DNA of 59,814 nt from JABRWC01 sp039961675. GTDB lineage: Bacteria; Planctomycetota; Phycisphaerae; UBA1845; Fen-1342. Under the pieces are notes generated by a model, which saw only the letters and a program-made list of their open reading frames with translations, was not told the origin of the DNA and did not search any database. The stretch is taken from NCBI GenBank assembly GCA_039961675.1, contig JABRWC010000093.1, positions 1 to 59,814 of the forward strand, read 5' to 3'. Of the stretch, positions 43,201 through 52,342 are shown piece by piece. Both the position numbers and the translations under genes were made by a program. How positions within the stretch are numbered: the stretch's first letter is position 1; every line of letters begins with the position of its first letter.

Positions 43201-43788
43201 GCGCCGCTGGGCGAGGCGCTCCATCGGCAGGGAGCCGGTGCCGGGCGGCTGGACCTGCGCAACGTCAAGATGCGGCCGGGCGGCTTGCTGGCGGAGCTGC
43301 TGGAGCTGGGCGGGCTGGGAACCAGCGAGAAGTACACGGTCGAGTTCGGCAAGCTCGACTTCCGGTTGCGCGACGGGCGCGTCGAGTACCAGGACTTCCG
43401 CGTCAAGTTCCCGCAGTCGTTCGACCTGCGCTTCTCCGGCTCGGTCGGGCTGGATGACACGCTGGACCTGCTCGTCTCCATTCCCGTGCGGCCGGCGCTG
43501 CTGAAGCGGTTGGGCGTCAGCGAGTCCACGCTGCAATTCCTCAAGAACTTCGAGAAGGCCCGCATCGAGGTGCCGCTCGCCGGCACGCGCGAGCAGCCGC
43601 GGATCGACTTGAGCAAAGTCAACGTGGAGAAACTGGTGCGCGACTTGCTCGCGCCAGACTCGCCGCAGGACACGCTGAACAACATCCTGCGCGGACTACA
43701 AGGCGGGCGCAAACCGGAGCCGAAGCCCGAGCGGCCCGCCCGCCCGCAGACGCGACCCGCGCCCGGCAAGAAACCGAGAAGGCCGTAA
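40204..43788 (+). CDS. AsmA-family / TamB-like large membrane-anchored protein
   Basis: 1194 residues from the ATG at 40204 (GGGGAG upstream). The N-terminus is a proline-rich cytosolic piece, a basic RRRHWRRR, then one membrane segment (about 39-62). The rest is a very long beta-repeat region with AsmA-like ends (RVEYQDFRVKFPQSFDLRFSGSVGLDD). AsmA/TamB-type proteins are thought to move lipids between membranes or help insert outer membrane proteins. A C-terminal basic tail (KPEPKPERPARPQ) is present. The YihY gene overlaps its stop. Confidence 0.82.
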   Translation: MPEPLEHAGLANGDGGRPEKGAPTPPPPPKRRRHWRRRLVLIAASLLALLLLLVAAAPLALSTSAGRGLVVSLANARLAGTIDVRSLSLAWFGQNELRDLRVLDPQGREVLHVARVSLSRSLLGLATGPYTLGEAAIDSPRATLYVDAHNGISLVQALRFKGAAPPPREPEGGPPPALRGKLRLRDGAVKIVRPGGETLELARIGVQAEIDTLNDLAASLELALADGGALAAEAHIQDLFRDGRLDVERAEGELKLETRGPADLAKITAALAPDAAVAGAVDLSIHARAAGGDVDADVRAGVTGLIARRAEGASPLNVNVTGRVRQQGGSYSTNADLTGDAGTIQLAATVRPSQAAITVGIDRVLAAILNGEPLDAPDFTLEAAGALDLVKLDRALPGLLPLREGQRLTAGELRIERVAVRGGNQPAASGVVELRDVAGVQDGQPIRLERIGLSVDAALEAGRGVQVRRAEVKASFARLEAAGDTSTLRASFEADLTRLHRELGQFMDLSAVQLDGQMRGSLDVKRGDAERVDASLSASGSDIRITSGERTFVLARGTLEGRGGLRMLAGKPTQVELAKADLNLDDRVQLAAGGSFDLATQGFSATVELTRGDLGYAAERAAAIGVPELARYGGSLALTARAERRAAGEPIQGDGSLSASHLTADGASLIDGGAQLGWSGVSFAPDGKTTAVASASLVSDAARIDASTIRWRAGAQIDASADVRASADLAKVLAAVARVAKLDSPPRIGGKLSLELKAASEGGLVSLTGAGGVDDLAIGAGEQTVREKRVEMAIGATLDSKTDRLQLERASVRSGPLTADASGTVEKLSGDAVLALQCRYDARWKELTTLLHELAPDTVEVVAIGGRSEAGFEIRGPLRTVGARPEFRGVVTEIPISCGTAQLLGVELGAASLKPALRGGRLTLPPTSIAAAEGKINLAGELDLAPDDPTLIISGELKLLDGVKVTPLLGSSLLSRINPIFLHMTEVEGSVILNVANVRAPLGEALHRQGAGAGRLDLRNVKMRPGGLLAELLELGGLGTSEKYTVEFGKLDFRLRDGRVEYQDFRVKFPQSFDLRFSGSVGLDDTLDLLVSIPVRPALLKRLGVSESTLQFLKNFEKARIEVPLAGTREQPRIDLSKVNVEKLVRDLLAPDSPQDTLNNILRGLQGGRKPEPKPERPARPQTRPAPGKKPRRP

Positions 43789-45191
43789 TGTCCGCCTCGC
43801 AGCTCAACGAGGAAGTGCGGCGGCTGATCACGCAGCCAGCCCAGGAGATCGGCCGGCTGGCCGCGTTCGTGCAGTTCCAGGCGCGGCTGTGGCGGACGTG
43901 CGCGGCGCGCGTGCGGCAGAACGACCTGCTGGCGATGAGCGCGGCGCTTTCGTTTCGCACGATCTTCGCCATGATCCCGGCGCTCGTGCTGGCGTTTCTC
44001 GCCGCAGGCGCGCTCGGCGTGCTGGACGACTCGAAGCGCGGCCTGCGGAGCCTGCTCGAAGCGTCGGGTTTCGCCCAGATCATCGCCGTTCAGGACGCCG
44101 ACGCGCTCGCCTCGGCGCCCGCGCAATCGGCGCCCGCGGATGCGACGATCATTAACGTGGCCGACGAGATCGAGCGCGTGGTCACGCGCGTCGAGAACCA
44201 GCTCACGTTCGAGCGCATCGGTCCGATCGGCGCGGTGCTCTTCATCTGGACGGCGCTCTCACTGCTCACCACCCTCGAAGAGTCGCTCAATCGCGTGTTC
44301 GGCGCCGTCCGCAGCCGCTCCGTCGTCCGCCGCGTGCTCGTCTACTGGACCGCCATGACGCTCGGCCCGGTCGTGCTGTCCGCGGCGCTGTTCCTGGGCA
44401 ACCGGGCGCTCGCGGCGGTGCAGGCGCTCCCGGCCTTGACGTGGGCGCTCAGCGCGATCGGCTGGTTCGCGCCGGTGCTCGTCGGCGTGCTGGTGCTGAG
44501 CGCCGTGTACATCTTCGTGCCGAACACGCGCGTTCATCGCCGGGCGGCGATCGGCGGCGCGCTGGTCGCGGTGATGCTGTGGCTGCTGGCCAAATGGGGT
44601 TTTGCACTCTACGTGCGGAATTTCGTTCTGCCGGGAAATCTCTACGGCATTCTGGGCGTGTTCCCGCTGTTTATGATGTGGGTGAACCTGTCGTGGATGA
44701 TCTTCCTGTTCGGCGCAGAGCTGGCGAACACCGCCGCCAGCGTCCGCGCCGCGGACCGATCGAGCCGCGGCCCCGCGCGGCCGCTGCTGCCGACCGACGG
44801 GCTGGAACTGGCCGCCGTGGTCGCCCGGCATTTCGAGGCGGGGGACGGCCCGGTCGCTGCGACGCGGCTGGCGCTCCAAGCAAACGTGGAGCCCGCGGCA
44901 TTGGACTGGCTCTTGCGGCGCCTCTGCGCCGGCGGCGTCTTGTGCGCCGTGGACGGCGAAGCCGAGCCGCGCTACACGCTGGCACGCGCCGCCGAGCGCA
45001 TCCCGATCGCGGAGCTGGTCGCGCTCGGTTCTCCCGCCGACGGTGCCGCCGCGCTGGCGGGCGACGACGTGGCGACAACCTCCGACGAGGTTCACCAGCG
45101 TCTTGCGGCGAGCGTGAACGGGCTGACGCTGGCTGACGTTGTGCGGACCCGGGCGCGCGGTCGCGGCTGCCCGGACGCGCACTCCGACTGA
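43788..45191 (+). CDS. YihY/BrkB-family membrane protein
   Basis: 467 residues. The N-terminal ~290 residues have about six hydrophobic segments with the YihY motifs (LSFRTIFAMIPALVLAFLAAG, FERIGPIGAVLFIWTALSLLTTLEESLNRVFG, and NLSWMIFLFGAELANTAA). The C-terminal ~150 residues resemble a winged-helix domain (AVVARHFEAGDGPVAATRLALQANV). Its role is uncertain; earlier proposals as ribonuclease BN are not supported. The ATG overlaps the stop of the AsmA gene (TAATG). Confidence 0.88.
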   Translation: MSASQLNEEVRRLITQPAQEIGRLAAFVQFQARLWRTCAARVRQNDLLAMSAALSFRTIFAMIPALVLAFLAAGALGVLDDSKRGLRSLLEASGFAQIIAVQDADALASAPAQSAPADATIINVADEIERVVTRVENQLTFERIGPIGAVLFIWTALSLLTTLEESLNRVFGAVRSRSVVRRVLVYWTAMTLGPVVLSAALFLGNRALAAVQALPALTWALSAIGWFAPVLVGVLVLSAVYIFVPNTRVHRRAAIGGALVAVMLWLLAKWGFALYVRNFVLPGNLYGILGVFPLFMMWVNLSWMIFLFGAELANTAASVRAADRSSRGPARPLLPTDGLELAAVVARHFEAGDGPVAATRLALQANVEPAALDWLLRRLCAGGVLCAVDGEAEPRYTLARAAERIPIAELVALGSPADGAAALAGDDVATTSDEVHQRLAASVNGLTLADVVRTRARGRGCPDAHSD

Positions 45192-45229
45192 TCCGCAACG
45201 GAGTCTCTGCTTGCCGCCGCCCCGTGTCG

Positions 45230-45808
45230 TCAGCTTTTCCGCTGACGATACAGCGACGGATCGACGACCGCCGCCATCTTGGCCTCATCCAGACCGCCGT
45301 CGAGGAACTGGTTGATCCGCGCCGCGAGCGGGACCGGGTTCTTGAGCATGTCGTTGTAGTCGATCTCGACGTACTGGAAGCCGCCGCGCTCGTCCATCCA
45401 GGCCTCGACCTTGGCCAGCTCGTCGGCGAACATCTTCTTGAGCTTGTCGTCGCTGAGCTTGCCGCCGGCCTTGCCGCTGCGCTCCAGCATCACCTCCTGG
45501 CTCTTGATGACCTCGTCCAGGTTGCGGCGCATCATGATCACGCGGTATTGGCGCCCCGCCGGCAGGTCGTACAGCAGGCGGTAGACCATCTTCACGACCT
45601 TGCCTTCAGAGCCGTTCACCCACGACGGGTCTTCCTTGGTCTTCTTGACCGGCTCGAACTCGTAATAACCCTTCGGGTTGTCGGCGTCGGGCTTGCGGAT
45701 GTTGTCGGTGATCGCGGGCAGGCCTCCCTCGTCGAGCATCCGCATCATCATGCTGGTGCCGGAGCGGGGCAGTCCCGAGACGATCGTCAAGAAGTTGCGG
45801 GTCGCCAT
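45230..45808 (-). CDS. Sulfotransferase-family protein
   Basis: 192 residues from the ATG at 45808. The N-terminal P-loop-like motif SGLPRSGTSMMMRML (residues 11-25) is typical of PAPS-dependent sulfotransferases. A later segment (VIMMRRNLDEVIKSQEVML) matches the region that binds the 3'-phosphate. The protein is short for a sulfotransferase (often 250+), so it may be a minimal or degenerate member. Confidence 0.78.
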   Translation of the reverse strand: MATRNFLTIVSGLPRSGTSMMMRMLDEGGLPAITDNIRKPDADNPKGYYEFEPVKKTKEDPSWVNGSEGKVVKMVYRLLYDLPAGRQYRVIMMRRNLDEVIKSQEVMLERSGKAGGKLSDDKLKKMFADELAKVEAWMDERGGFQYVEIDYNDMLKNPVPLAARINQFLDGGLDEAKMAAVVDPSLYRQRKS

Positions 45809-46090
45809 ATCATCTATCCTGTACACGATTTACGAGCCATTGCGGCCCGTGCTCAGACGCGCCTCCAGCGAGCCGGAGCCGCCGCCGACCCGGTTCGGGT
45901 GGGCGTACAGAGCCTATCGGCTTGCGGCGTCGGCCGCAATCAGCGGGTGGCGACCGGCGTGGGTCCGTGCAAGACCGGCAAGCGCCTTGCCAGCGGGCCG
46001 CGCGGCGGCAATAATGCTTCGTTTGCCCGAGGGCTGAGGCGCGCGGCGGCGCACCGACGGCGAGGATCGGGCTTCGAGGGACGGTGGACC

Positions 46091-46324
46091 GTGAAGAAAG
46101 ACATTCATCCCAAGTACCACAAGGCCGTCGTGAAGTGCGCCTGCGGCAACACGTTCGAGACCGGCGCGACGGTCCCCGAAATTCGCGTCGATATCTGCAA
46201 CGTCTGCCACCCGTTCTACACCGGAAAGCAGAAGTTCGTTGACTCCGCGGGGCGCGTGGAGCGCTTCCAGAAGAAGTTCGGCGGCGAATACTTCAAGAAG
46301 CCGGCCGCCAAGACCGGCAAGTAG
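46091..46324 (+). CDS. rpmE: 50S ribosomal protein L31
   Basis: 77 residues starting at GTG 46091. MKKDIHPKYHKAVVKCACGN is the characteristic start. Zinc ligands are C16, C18, C36 and C39, so it is the zinc-binding (C+) type. A terminator follows (46349-46387), and prfA lies downstream, the common arrangement in bacteria. Confidence 0.95.
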   Translation: MKKDIHPKYHKAVVKCACGNTFETGATVPEIRVDICNVCHPFYTGKQKFVDSAGRVERFQKKFGGEYFKKPAAKTGK

Positions 46325-46348
46325 CTGTACGTGCGTTAGATTTCGTTT

Positions 46349-46387
46349 CACGGCTCGGGCACCGGCCCGGGCCGTGTCTCTTTCCCC
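46349..46387 (+). terminator. Terminator between rpmE and prfA
   Basis: A 12-bp stem (cacggctcgggc / gcccgggccgtg, one G-U pair) with loop ACCG at 46349-46376, followed by TCTCTTTCCC. The T-run is imperfect, so partial readthrough into prfA is likely. Confidence 0.6.
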
Positions 46388-46417
46388 CGGGCACCCGGAC
46401 CGTCGCGGCGGCCGATC

Positions 46418-47536
46418 ATGGCGCTGAAGGACAAACATGCTGACCCGGCATGGATCGCCCGCATCGAGCGCATGGCCGAACGCGCGCGCGACATCACGGA
46501 CGAGATGAACCGTCCGGAGGTGGCGACGAACGGCGCGCGGATGACGCAGCTCGCCCGCGAGCACGGCCGGCTCGAAAAGTTCCTCACGCCGTACCGGGCG
46601 TATCGCGCGGTCGCGAAACAGCTCGCCGAGTCCGCGGAGATTCTGGACGACCCGGATTCCGACGCCGAGCTTCGCGACCTCGCCCGGTCGGAGCTGCCCG
46701 CCCTGGAGTCGCAACGCGACGCGCTGCTCCGCGAGCTTCAGGAGAAGCTGGTTACCGGCGACGAGGCCGGGATCAGCAGCATCATGCTCGAAGTCCGGGC
46801 CGGCACCGGCGGCGAGGAGGCCGCCCTGTTCGCCCGCGAGCTGGTGGACATGTACCAGGCCTACGCCGCCAAGCGCGGCTTCAGGGTGGAGTTGCTCTCG
46901 CTCTCGCCGTCCGACATGGGCGGCGTGCGCGAGGCGATCCTCAACATCACCGGCGACGAGGTGTACCTGGCCTTCCGCTTCGAGGCCGGCGGACACCGGG
47001 TGCAGCGCGTGCCCGAGACCGAGGCGCAGGGGCGCATCCACACGTCCGCCGCAACGGTCGCCGTGCTGCCGGAGCCGGAGGAAGTGCAGGTCAAGATCGA
47101 CTGGGACAAGGACGTCCTGGAGCACGTGAGCCGCGCGGGCGGCCCCGGCGGGCAGAACGTCAACAAGGTCGAAAGCGCGGTGAAGCTGGAGCACCTGCCC
47201 ACCGGCATCACCGTCTCGATGCGCGACGAGAAGAGCCAGCACAAGAACCGGGCCCGCGCGCGGCGCATCCTGCTGACCCGCGTGTACGAACACCATCTCC
47301 AGGAACAGCAGCGCAAGATGGCCGCCGAGCGGCGCAGCATGGTCGGTAGCGGCGACCGAAACGACCGCATCCGAACCTATAACTTCCCGCAGAACCGCGT
47401 CACCGACCACCGCGTCAATCTCGACGTCTTCGACATCCCCGGCATGCTCGCCGGAAACCGCCTGGACGAGTTCACGAAGGCCCTGCACGAACGCGACCTG
47501 AAGCTGCGGCTCGAACAAGTCGCGGCGGGCAGCTGA
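46418..47536 (+). CDS. prfA: Peptide chain release factor 1
   Basis: 372 residues. RF1 reads UAA and UAG stop codons. The GGQ motif (244-246) for hydrolysis is intact, and the stop-codon recognition loop has PET (199-201), the P-x-T motif expected for RF1 rather than the SPF of RF2. The coiled-coil N-terminal domain is present. It lies downstream of rpmE; prmC, which methylates GGQ, is not adjacent. Confidence 0.95.
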   Translation: MALKDKHADPAWIARIERMAERARDITDEMNRPEVATNGARMTQLAREHGRLEKFLTPYRAYRAVAKQLAESAEILDDPDSDAELRDLARSELPALESQRDALLRELQEKLVTGDEAGISSIMLEVRAGTGGEEAALFARELVDMYQAYAAKRGFRVELLSLSPSDMGGVREAILNITGDEVYLAFRFEAGGHRVQRVPETEAQGRIHTSAATVAVLPEPEEVQVKIDWDKDVLEHVSRAGGPGGQNVNKVESAVKLEHLPTGITVSMRDEKSQHKNRARARRILLTRVYEHHLQEQQRKMAAERRSMVGSGDRNDRIRTYNFPQNRVTDHRVNLDVFDIPGMLAGNRLDEFTKALHERDLKLRLEQVAAGS

Positions 47537-47573
47537 TTCGGCGGGGATTCGGCACAGGGACCGCGCCGGCTGT

Positions 47574-49067
47574 CTAGTGCGAGCGCGGGAGCGCTGGCGG
47601 CCGCGTGCGGCCGGCGGCATGCCGGGCGCGCTTGCCGGCGAGGACGAGCGATACGAGCGGCGCTAGAGCGAGCCCGGCCGCCGAAGCGCTGCACGTCGCC
47701 CCGCTGGCGACCGCGGCCGGGGCGTTCGGGTCCAGAACCTGCGCATCAACGCAGTCCACGACGCCGTCCGAGTCGATGTCCCGCTCCAGTTCGCCGCAAC
47801 CGCAGGTCCCCGGCTCGGTCTTCAACGGGTCGTCGGGGCAGGCGTCACAGGCGTCGCCGCGCCCATCCGCGTCACGATCGGATTGGTCCGCGTTGGCGAC
47901 GCCGGAGCAGTTGTCGATCGTGTCGCAGACGCCGTCGGAATCCGCGTCAAGCTCCTCGGCGCCGCACCCGCAGACGTCCGGCGACCGCTTGCGCGGATCA
48001 TCCGGGCAGCCGTCGCAAGTGTCGCCCACGCCGTCGGCATCGCCGTCCGCCTGGTCGGGGTTCACAGCCGCGGGGCAGTTGTCCTGCGGGTCGCAGACGC
48101 CGTCGGCATCGGCGTCCAGTTCGTCGGACCCGCAGCCGCAGATTCCGGGCTCCTGCTTGAGCGGGTCGTCCGGGCAATCGTCGCAGGCGTCGCCCAAGCC
48201 GTCGTCGTCGCGGTCCGCTTGGTCGACATTGCTGACTTGGGGGCAGTTGTCGAAGTCGCCGCAGTAGCCGTCGCCGTCCGCGTCCTCGGTCGCCTGCGGG
48301 AGGCAGCCGACGAGGTTGTACGTCGCCCGGTTGTTGGCGGTCAGCACCACACCCGAGCTGATCCACTGATAGTCCTGCGCGTTTGTGGTGCTGAGCGCGT
48401 TGTAGGCGCGCGTGAAGCGCAGCGCATTCGTGCCAGCGACGCGCAGCGGGCCGTCCGCCGGAGTGCCGTAATCACCGTTGTCGTCGTTGAAGTCCGCGCC
48501 TGCGGTCGGACCTGTGTACCCGGTTCCGCCCCAGCTCAACCGGGCCACGATCGTTGTGCCGTCGTCGTTCTCGAACGTCAGCGTTCCCGCGGCCAAGTAC
48601 GACTCGGGGATCACGTTCGTCAGCGTGAAATCCGGCGACAGCGGCGGATCGGTGTAGGCCGCGATCGCGGCGCTGGCCAGCAGAATCGAGTCGCCCGGGG
48701 CGGCGTTCGCGACCTCCGACGCCAGGTCGATGAGCACCACGGGGTTCGCGCCGCGGGCGTCGCGTGCCACGAGCCGCGTGGGGATGACGTGCCCCTGGTC
48801 ATCGAACCGCATCCGCAGCTCGATGGCCTGAGCGGACGGATCGCCGCCGACCCCGGCGACGACCTCGTAGATGTGCATCAGGTGAAACGTCGCGAGCGCC
48901 GACGGCGACGGCGCGACGAGCAGCAGAATGCCGAACAATGGCCGCAGGGCGTGCGGCGGGTTCGGCGCGAAACCCGCCGCATGTGCCGGCAGGGTGCCAC
49001 CCGGTGAACCGAAGTTCCGCGCGAGAATTGGCGCGCTCCTCGGGCGAGGTTCACCCCGACGGATCAT
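47574..49067 (-). CDS. Secreted protein with thrombospondin type 3 repeats
   Basis: About 497 residues from the ATG at 49067 (start uncertain: a signal-like helix LRPLFGILLLVAPSPSALA lies further in). The N-terminal ~200 residues are a beta-rich domain. The rest contains about six calcium-binding TSP3 motifs (DADGDGYCGDFDNCPQVSN, ADADGVCDPQDNCPAAVNP and similar). The C-terminus has a hydrophobic segment followed by a basic tail (LAGKRARHAAGR), which may be a membrane or sorting anchor. Location outside the cell is likely; the function is unknown. Confidence 0.78.
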   Translation of the reverse strand: MIRRGEPRPRSAPILARNFGSPGGTLPAHAAGFAPNPPHALRPLFGILLLVAPSPSALATFHLMHIYEVVAGVGGDPSAQAIELRMRFDDQGHVIPTRLVARDARGANPVVLIDLASEVANAAPGDSILLASAAIAAYTDPPLSPDFTLTNVIPESYLAAGTLTFENDDGTTIVARLSWGGTGYTGPTAGADFNDDNGDYGTPADGPLRVAGTNALRFTRAYNALSTTNAQDYQWISSGVVLTANNRATYNLVGCLPQATEDADGDGYCGDFDNCPQVSNVDQADRDDDGLGDACDDCPDDPLKQEPGICGCGSDELDADADGVCDPQDNCPAAVNPDQADGDADGVGDTCDGCPDDPRKRSPDVCGCGAEELDADSDGVCDTIDNCSGVANADQSDRDADGRGDACDACPDDPLKTEPGTCGCGELERDIDSDGVVDCVDAQVLDPNAPAAVASGATCSASAAGLALAPLVSLVLAGKRARHAAGRTRPPALPRSH

Positions 49068-49268
49068 TCGGCTCCGCGCGCGCTTCGCGTTGATTCCAGG
49101 CACCGGCGTCGCGCAGAAACTGCTGCTTGCGCAGGGCCGGAGGCGCGTCCGCCGCCTTCACTTGCCGCTCAACCACGTAGGTTCGCCAGTCGAAGGCGGC
49201 CGCAGGTTGCGGCGCAGTCACGGCCGCGAGCGGGCCCGGACGCGAATCCGGTCCTCCGCGACAGCGGG

Positions 49269-50675
49269 CTACGCGTTCGACGCCGGCCGCACGTCGATCT
49301 TCGGCAGGTTCTCTTGTCGACCCGTCACAGGCTTATGCGTGCGGGCCGCGAAGAACAGCGCGACGGCCAGCAGCACGCCGTTCACCAGCCAGTAGACGAG
49401 CATGACGCCCAGGTTGCGGCCCAGGCCGGCGCGCGGGTCGATGGTCCAGCCGAAGGCGCTGAGCGCGGCCTGCGCGACGACCAGCGCCAGGCCCAGCGGC
49501 ACCAGCGCTTGCCAAGAGAGGCGCATGAGCTGGTCGAAGCGGAATCGCGGAATGGTCCAGCGGATGAGCATGAACAGGGCGATGAACAGGCAGACCTTGC
49601 TCCAGATCACGCCGTACTTCAGCAATGCGGCCAGCGGGTGCGTGCTCTCGGACAGCCAGCCGGCGAAGGGCATCGGGTCCGACCCGCCGAGGAACAGCAC
49701 GGACAGAATCGCGCCGGACGTGATCATGTGGGCGTATTCGCCGAGGAAGAACATCGCGAACTTCATCGCGCTGTACTCGGTGTGGTAGCCGGCGACGAGC
49801 TCCTGCTCGCACTCGGCCAGATCGAACGGGGAGCGGTTCGTCTCCGCCAGCGCGGTCGTCACGAACAGCAGGAATGCGATCGGGTGCAGAAAGATGTTCC
49901 ACACGCCGGACTGGGCCTGGACGTCGACGATGCTCTCCGGGCGAAGCGTGCCACACATGAGCAGGATGACCATCAGCGCCAAGCCGAGCGGGACTTCGTA
50001 GCTGAGCATCTGGGCGCTGGCGCGCATGCCGCCGTAGAACGCGTACTTGCTGTTGCTGGCCCAGCCGGCGAGCACCACGCCGTAGACGGCCAGGGAGCCG
50101 ACGGCGAGCACGAAGAGCAGGCCGATGTCCAGGCTGACGACCTGGGTGGTGACGGTCTGTCCTTCAGGCATCCAGGGCCAGTGAATGCGGCCGGCCCAGG
50201 GGACGACGGCGAAGCTGAGCAGGGCCAGGCCCATCGCCAGGGCGGGGGCGAGCATGAACAGCGGGCGATCAACGCCGGGAGGTGTGTAGTCCTCCTTGAG
50301 GATGAACTTGATGCCGTCCGCGATGGGCTGGAGCACGCCCCAGTAGCCGACGCGGTTCGGGCCGAGCCGGTCCTGAATCCAGGCGGAGACCTTGCGCTCG
50401 GCCAGGATGCACGCGGCACACAGATGTAGTATGACGAACAGTGCCAGCGCCATCATCAGGATGGACATCCAGAACTGCGACGCAAGGAACGCCTGGATCG
50501 GCTCGCGGAACAGCAGCCACGCGGCCGCGCCCAGGACTACGGGGGCGATCAGCAGGGCCGCGAGGAGCACGACGAGAAAAAGCCGGCTGCGCAGAAAGCG
50601 GTCCACCGGGCTGGGCGTCTTGTCCTGTGGTGCGTATTCATCGACCCGGATCGGATTTGTCGTCGCCTTGGACAC
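49269..50675 (-). CDS. nuoH: NADH-quinone oxidoreductase subunit H
   Basis: About 468 residues; the GTG at 50675 has GGGAGG four bases upstream, and a GTG at 50687 is an alternative start. Conserved NuoH motifs include AERKVSAWIQDRLGPNRVGYWGVLQPIADGIK and the acidic loop SPFDLAECEQELVAGYHTEYS, both at the quinone site. It has about nine membrane helices. It is longer than usual, with a hydrophilic N-terminal extension. It is the last of four nuo genes here; nuoI-N do not follow. Confidence 0.92.
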   Translation of the reverse strand: MSKATTNPIRVDEYAPQDKTPSPVDRFLRSRLFLVVLLAALLIAPVVLGAAAWLLFREPIQAFLASQFWMSILMMALALFVILHLCAACILAERKVSAWIQDRLGPNRVGYWGVLQPIADGIKFILKEDYTPPGVDRPLFMLAPALAMGLALLSFAVVPWAGRIHWPWMPEGQTVTTQVVSLDIGLLFVLAVGSLAVYGVVLAGWASNSKYAFYGGMRASAQMLSYEVPLGLALMVILLMCGTLRPESIVDVQAQSGVWNIFLHPIAFLLFVTTALAETNRSPFDLAECEQELVAGYHTEYSAMKFAMFFLGEYAHMITSGAILSVLFLGGSDPMPFAGWLSESTHPLAALLKYGVIWSKVCLFIALFMLIRWTIPRFRFDQLMRLSWQALVPLGLALVVAQAALSAFGWTIDPRAGLGRNLGVMLVYWLVNGVLLAVALFFAARTHKPVTGRQENLPKIDVRPASNA

Positions 50676-50726
50676 GTTGCCTCCCACACACGAGTCCGAC
50701 GAATCGCCCGGCCGCGCGCCATCGCG

Positions 50727-52328
50727 TCAATGCGCATGCTGCGGCGCCGGGCGCGGAACGAAAACATCCGCCATCCACGGAATGGACGACGCCATCGCCT
50801 TCCGAACGCCGTCCGCGCGGAACAGGCCCTTGCTCCCGGCAAGCTCGTGCAGGAACTGGCCGTCCGGCTTCACCCCATCGAGCGGCCGCAGGGCGCGCTC
50901 GAACGGCTGGAGAAGCCCGTCGCAGTTCATGAACGTCCCCTCGCGCTCGGCCCAACTCGCGCCGGGAATCTGCACGGCGGCGGAGGCGTCGAGCAGCGAC
51001 GGAAAGATGTCGTGCACGACAAGCGTCTCGATCTTGGCGAGCGCGGCGGCGTGCTCCTTCGCCACCCAGGTTGTGGGATACCCGCCGACGACGTACGCGG
51101 CCTTGAACTTGCCCTCGGCGGCCGACTTGACAAGCTCGTCGAACTTCAGCGTCGCGCCGCCGAAGTGCTCGATCAGTCGCTCGATGCCGCGACGATTGGG
51201 GCACTTCTCGGCGCGGATCGTGAATCCCTTGGGGAATCGCTTGTCCGCGCCATCGACCGGGACGAACCCCAGCGCCAGCGTCGACTGCGGCGCAACGCCG
51301 CGCATGAACGTCGCCAGCAGCCAGGCCTCCTCGCAGCTCATCATCGGGCTGAGGACCGCCGCGCACGCCGCACCGCCGTCGGCCGCAGCCGCCTGGCTGA
51401 AGCGGTAGCGCACGATCTCGGGCAGCTCTTCCCAGCGGGCGGGCTGGAGATCGCCGCCGCGGCGGACGCCCGGCGCGCGGAGCCGCCGGTCGCCGTGCAC
51501 GTAGCGCCAGTTCCAGCGCTGCTCGTCGCTGATCCAGTAGCCGTTGGCCTTCTCGTTCCAGCGCGGACGGACGCGGTGGATCCCCTGTTCGTTGTGGTCG
51601 ATCCAGATCGCGGCGCCGCCGCTGTCGGCCGGGCTGATCGACGGTGTGCTCTCGAGCAGCCAGACGCGCTGCTTGAAGAGAAAGTCCTTGCTGAGCAGCG
51701 CGCCGACCGGGCAGAGGTCGACGACGTTTCCTTGCAGCTCGTTCTCCAGGGGGACGCCCGGAAAGACGTCGATTTCGGCCCGGTGCCCCCGGTCGATGAC
51801 GCGCAGCTCGCCGCTGCCGGCGACTTCGTCCGCGAAGCGCACGCAGCGCGTGCAGAGCACGCAGCGATCCTGATAGAGCAGCGTCTTGCTGCCGATGTCC
51901 TTCTTGGGGTTCTTGTATTTCTCGTCGATCATGCGGCTCGAGGCGTTCCCGAACCGCTCGCTGTAGTCCTGGAGACAGCACTCGCCGGCTTTGTCGCACA
52001 CGGGACAGTCGAGCGGGTGGTTCAGCAGGTAGTACTCCATCACGTGCTTCTGGTTCCGCTCGACCGCCGGCGAATGGAAGCGGACTTCCATTCCGTCCTT
52101 CACCGGCGTCTGGCAGGAGGGGAAGAGCTTCGGCGCCCAGGCGAGCTCCTGGGTCTGCGGGTGCGGCATCTTCATTTCCATCAGGCACAGGCGGCAACTC
52201 GCCACGATGCTCAGCCCCGGGTGATAGCAATAGTGCGGCACGTCCCAGCCGGCCTCGAGCGCCGCCTGGAGCACGGGAATGCCCTCGCGGCATTCCACGG
52301 TCTTTCCATCGATGATGATCTTCGGCAT
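50727..52328 (-). CDS. nuoG: NADH-quinone oxidoreductase subunit G
   Basis: 533 residues. The [2Fe-2S] ligands are C34, C45, C48 and C72. The His/Cys cluster site H104-x3-C108-x2-C111-x5-C117 follows, then C156/C159/C162 with C206 (LCPVGAL). The molybdopterin-like region is short and lacks obvious cofactor motifs, as is usual for NuoG. It is 51 bases before nuoH and 14 bases after the aspartic protease-like gene. Confidence 0.93.
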   Translation of the reverse strand: MPKIIIDGKTVECREGIPVLQAALEAGWDVPHYCYHPGLSIVASCRLCLMEMKMPHPQTQELAWAPKLFPSCQTPVKDGMEVRFHSPAVERNQKHVMEYYLLNHPLDCPVCDKAGECCLQDYSERFGNASSRMIDEKYKNPKKDIGSKTLLYQDRCVLCTRCVRFADEVAGSGELRVIDRGHRAEIDVFPGVPLENELQGNVVDLCPVGALLSKDFLFKQRVWLLESTPSISPADSGGAAIWIDHNEQGIHRVRPRWNEKANGYWISDEQRWNWRYVHGDRRLRAPGVRRGGDLQPARWEELPEIVRYRFSQAAAADGGAACAAVLSPMMSCEEAWLLATFMRGVAPQSTLALGFVPVDGADKRFPKGFTIRAEKCPNRRGIERLIEHFGGATLKFDELVKSAAEGKFKAAYVVGGYPTTWVAKEHAAALAKIETLVVHDIFPSLLDASAAVQIPGASWAEREGTFMNCDGLLQPFERALRPLDGVKPDGQFLHELAGSKGLFRADGVRKAMASSIPWMADVFVPRPAPQHAH

Positions 52329-52342
52329 CGGTTCGCTTTCGC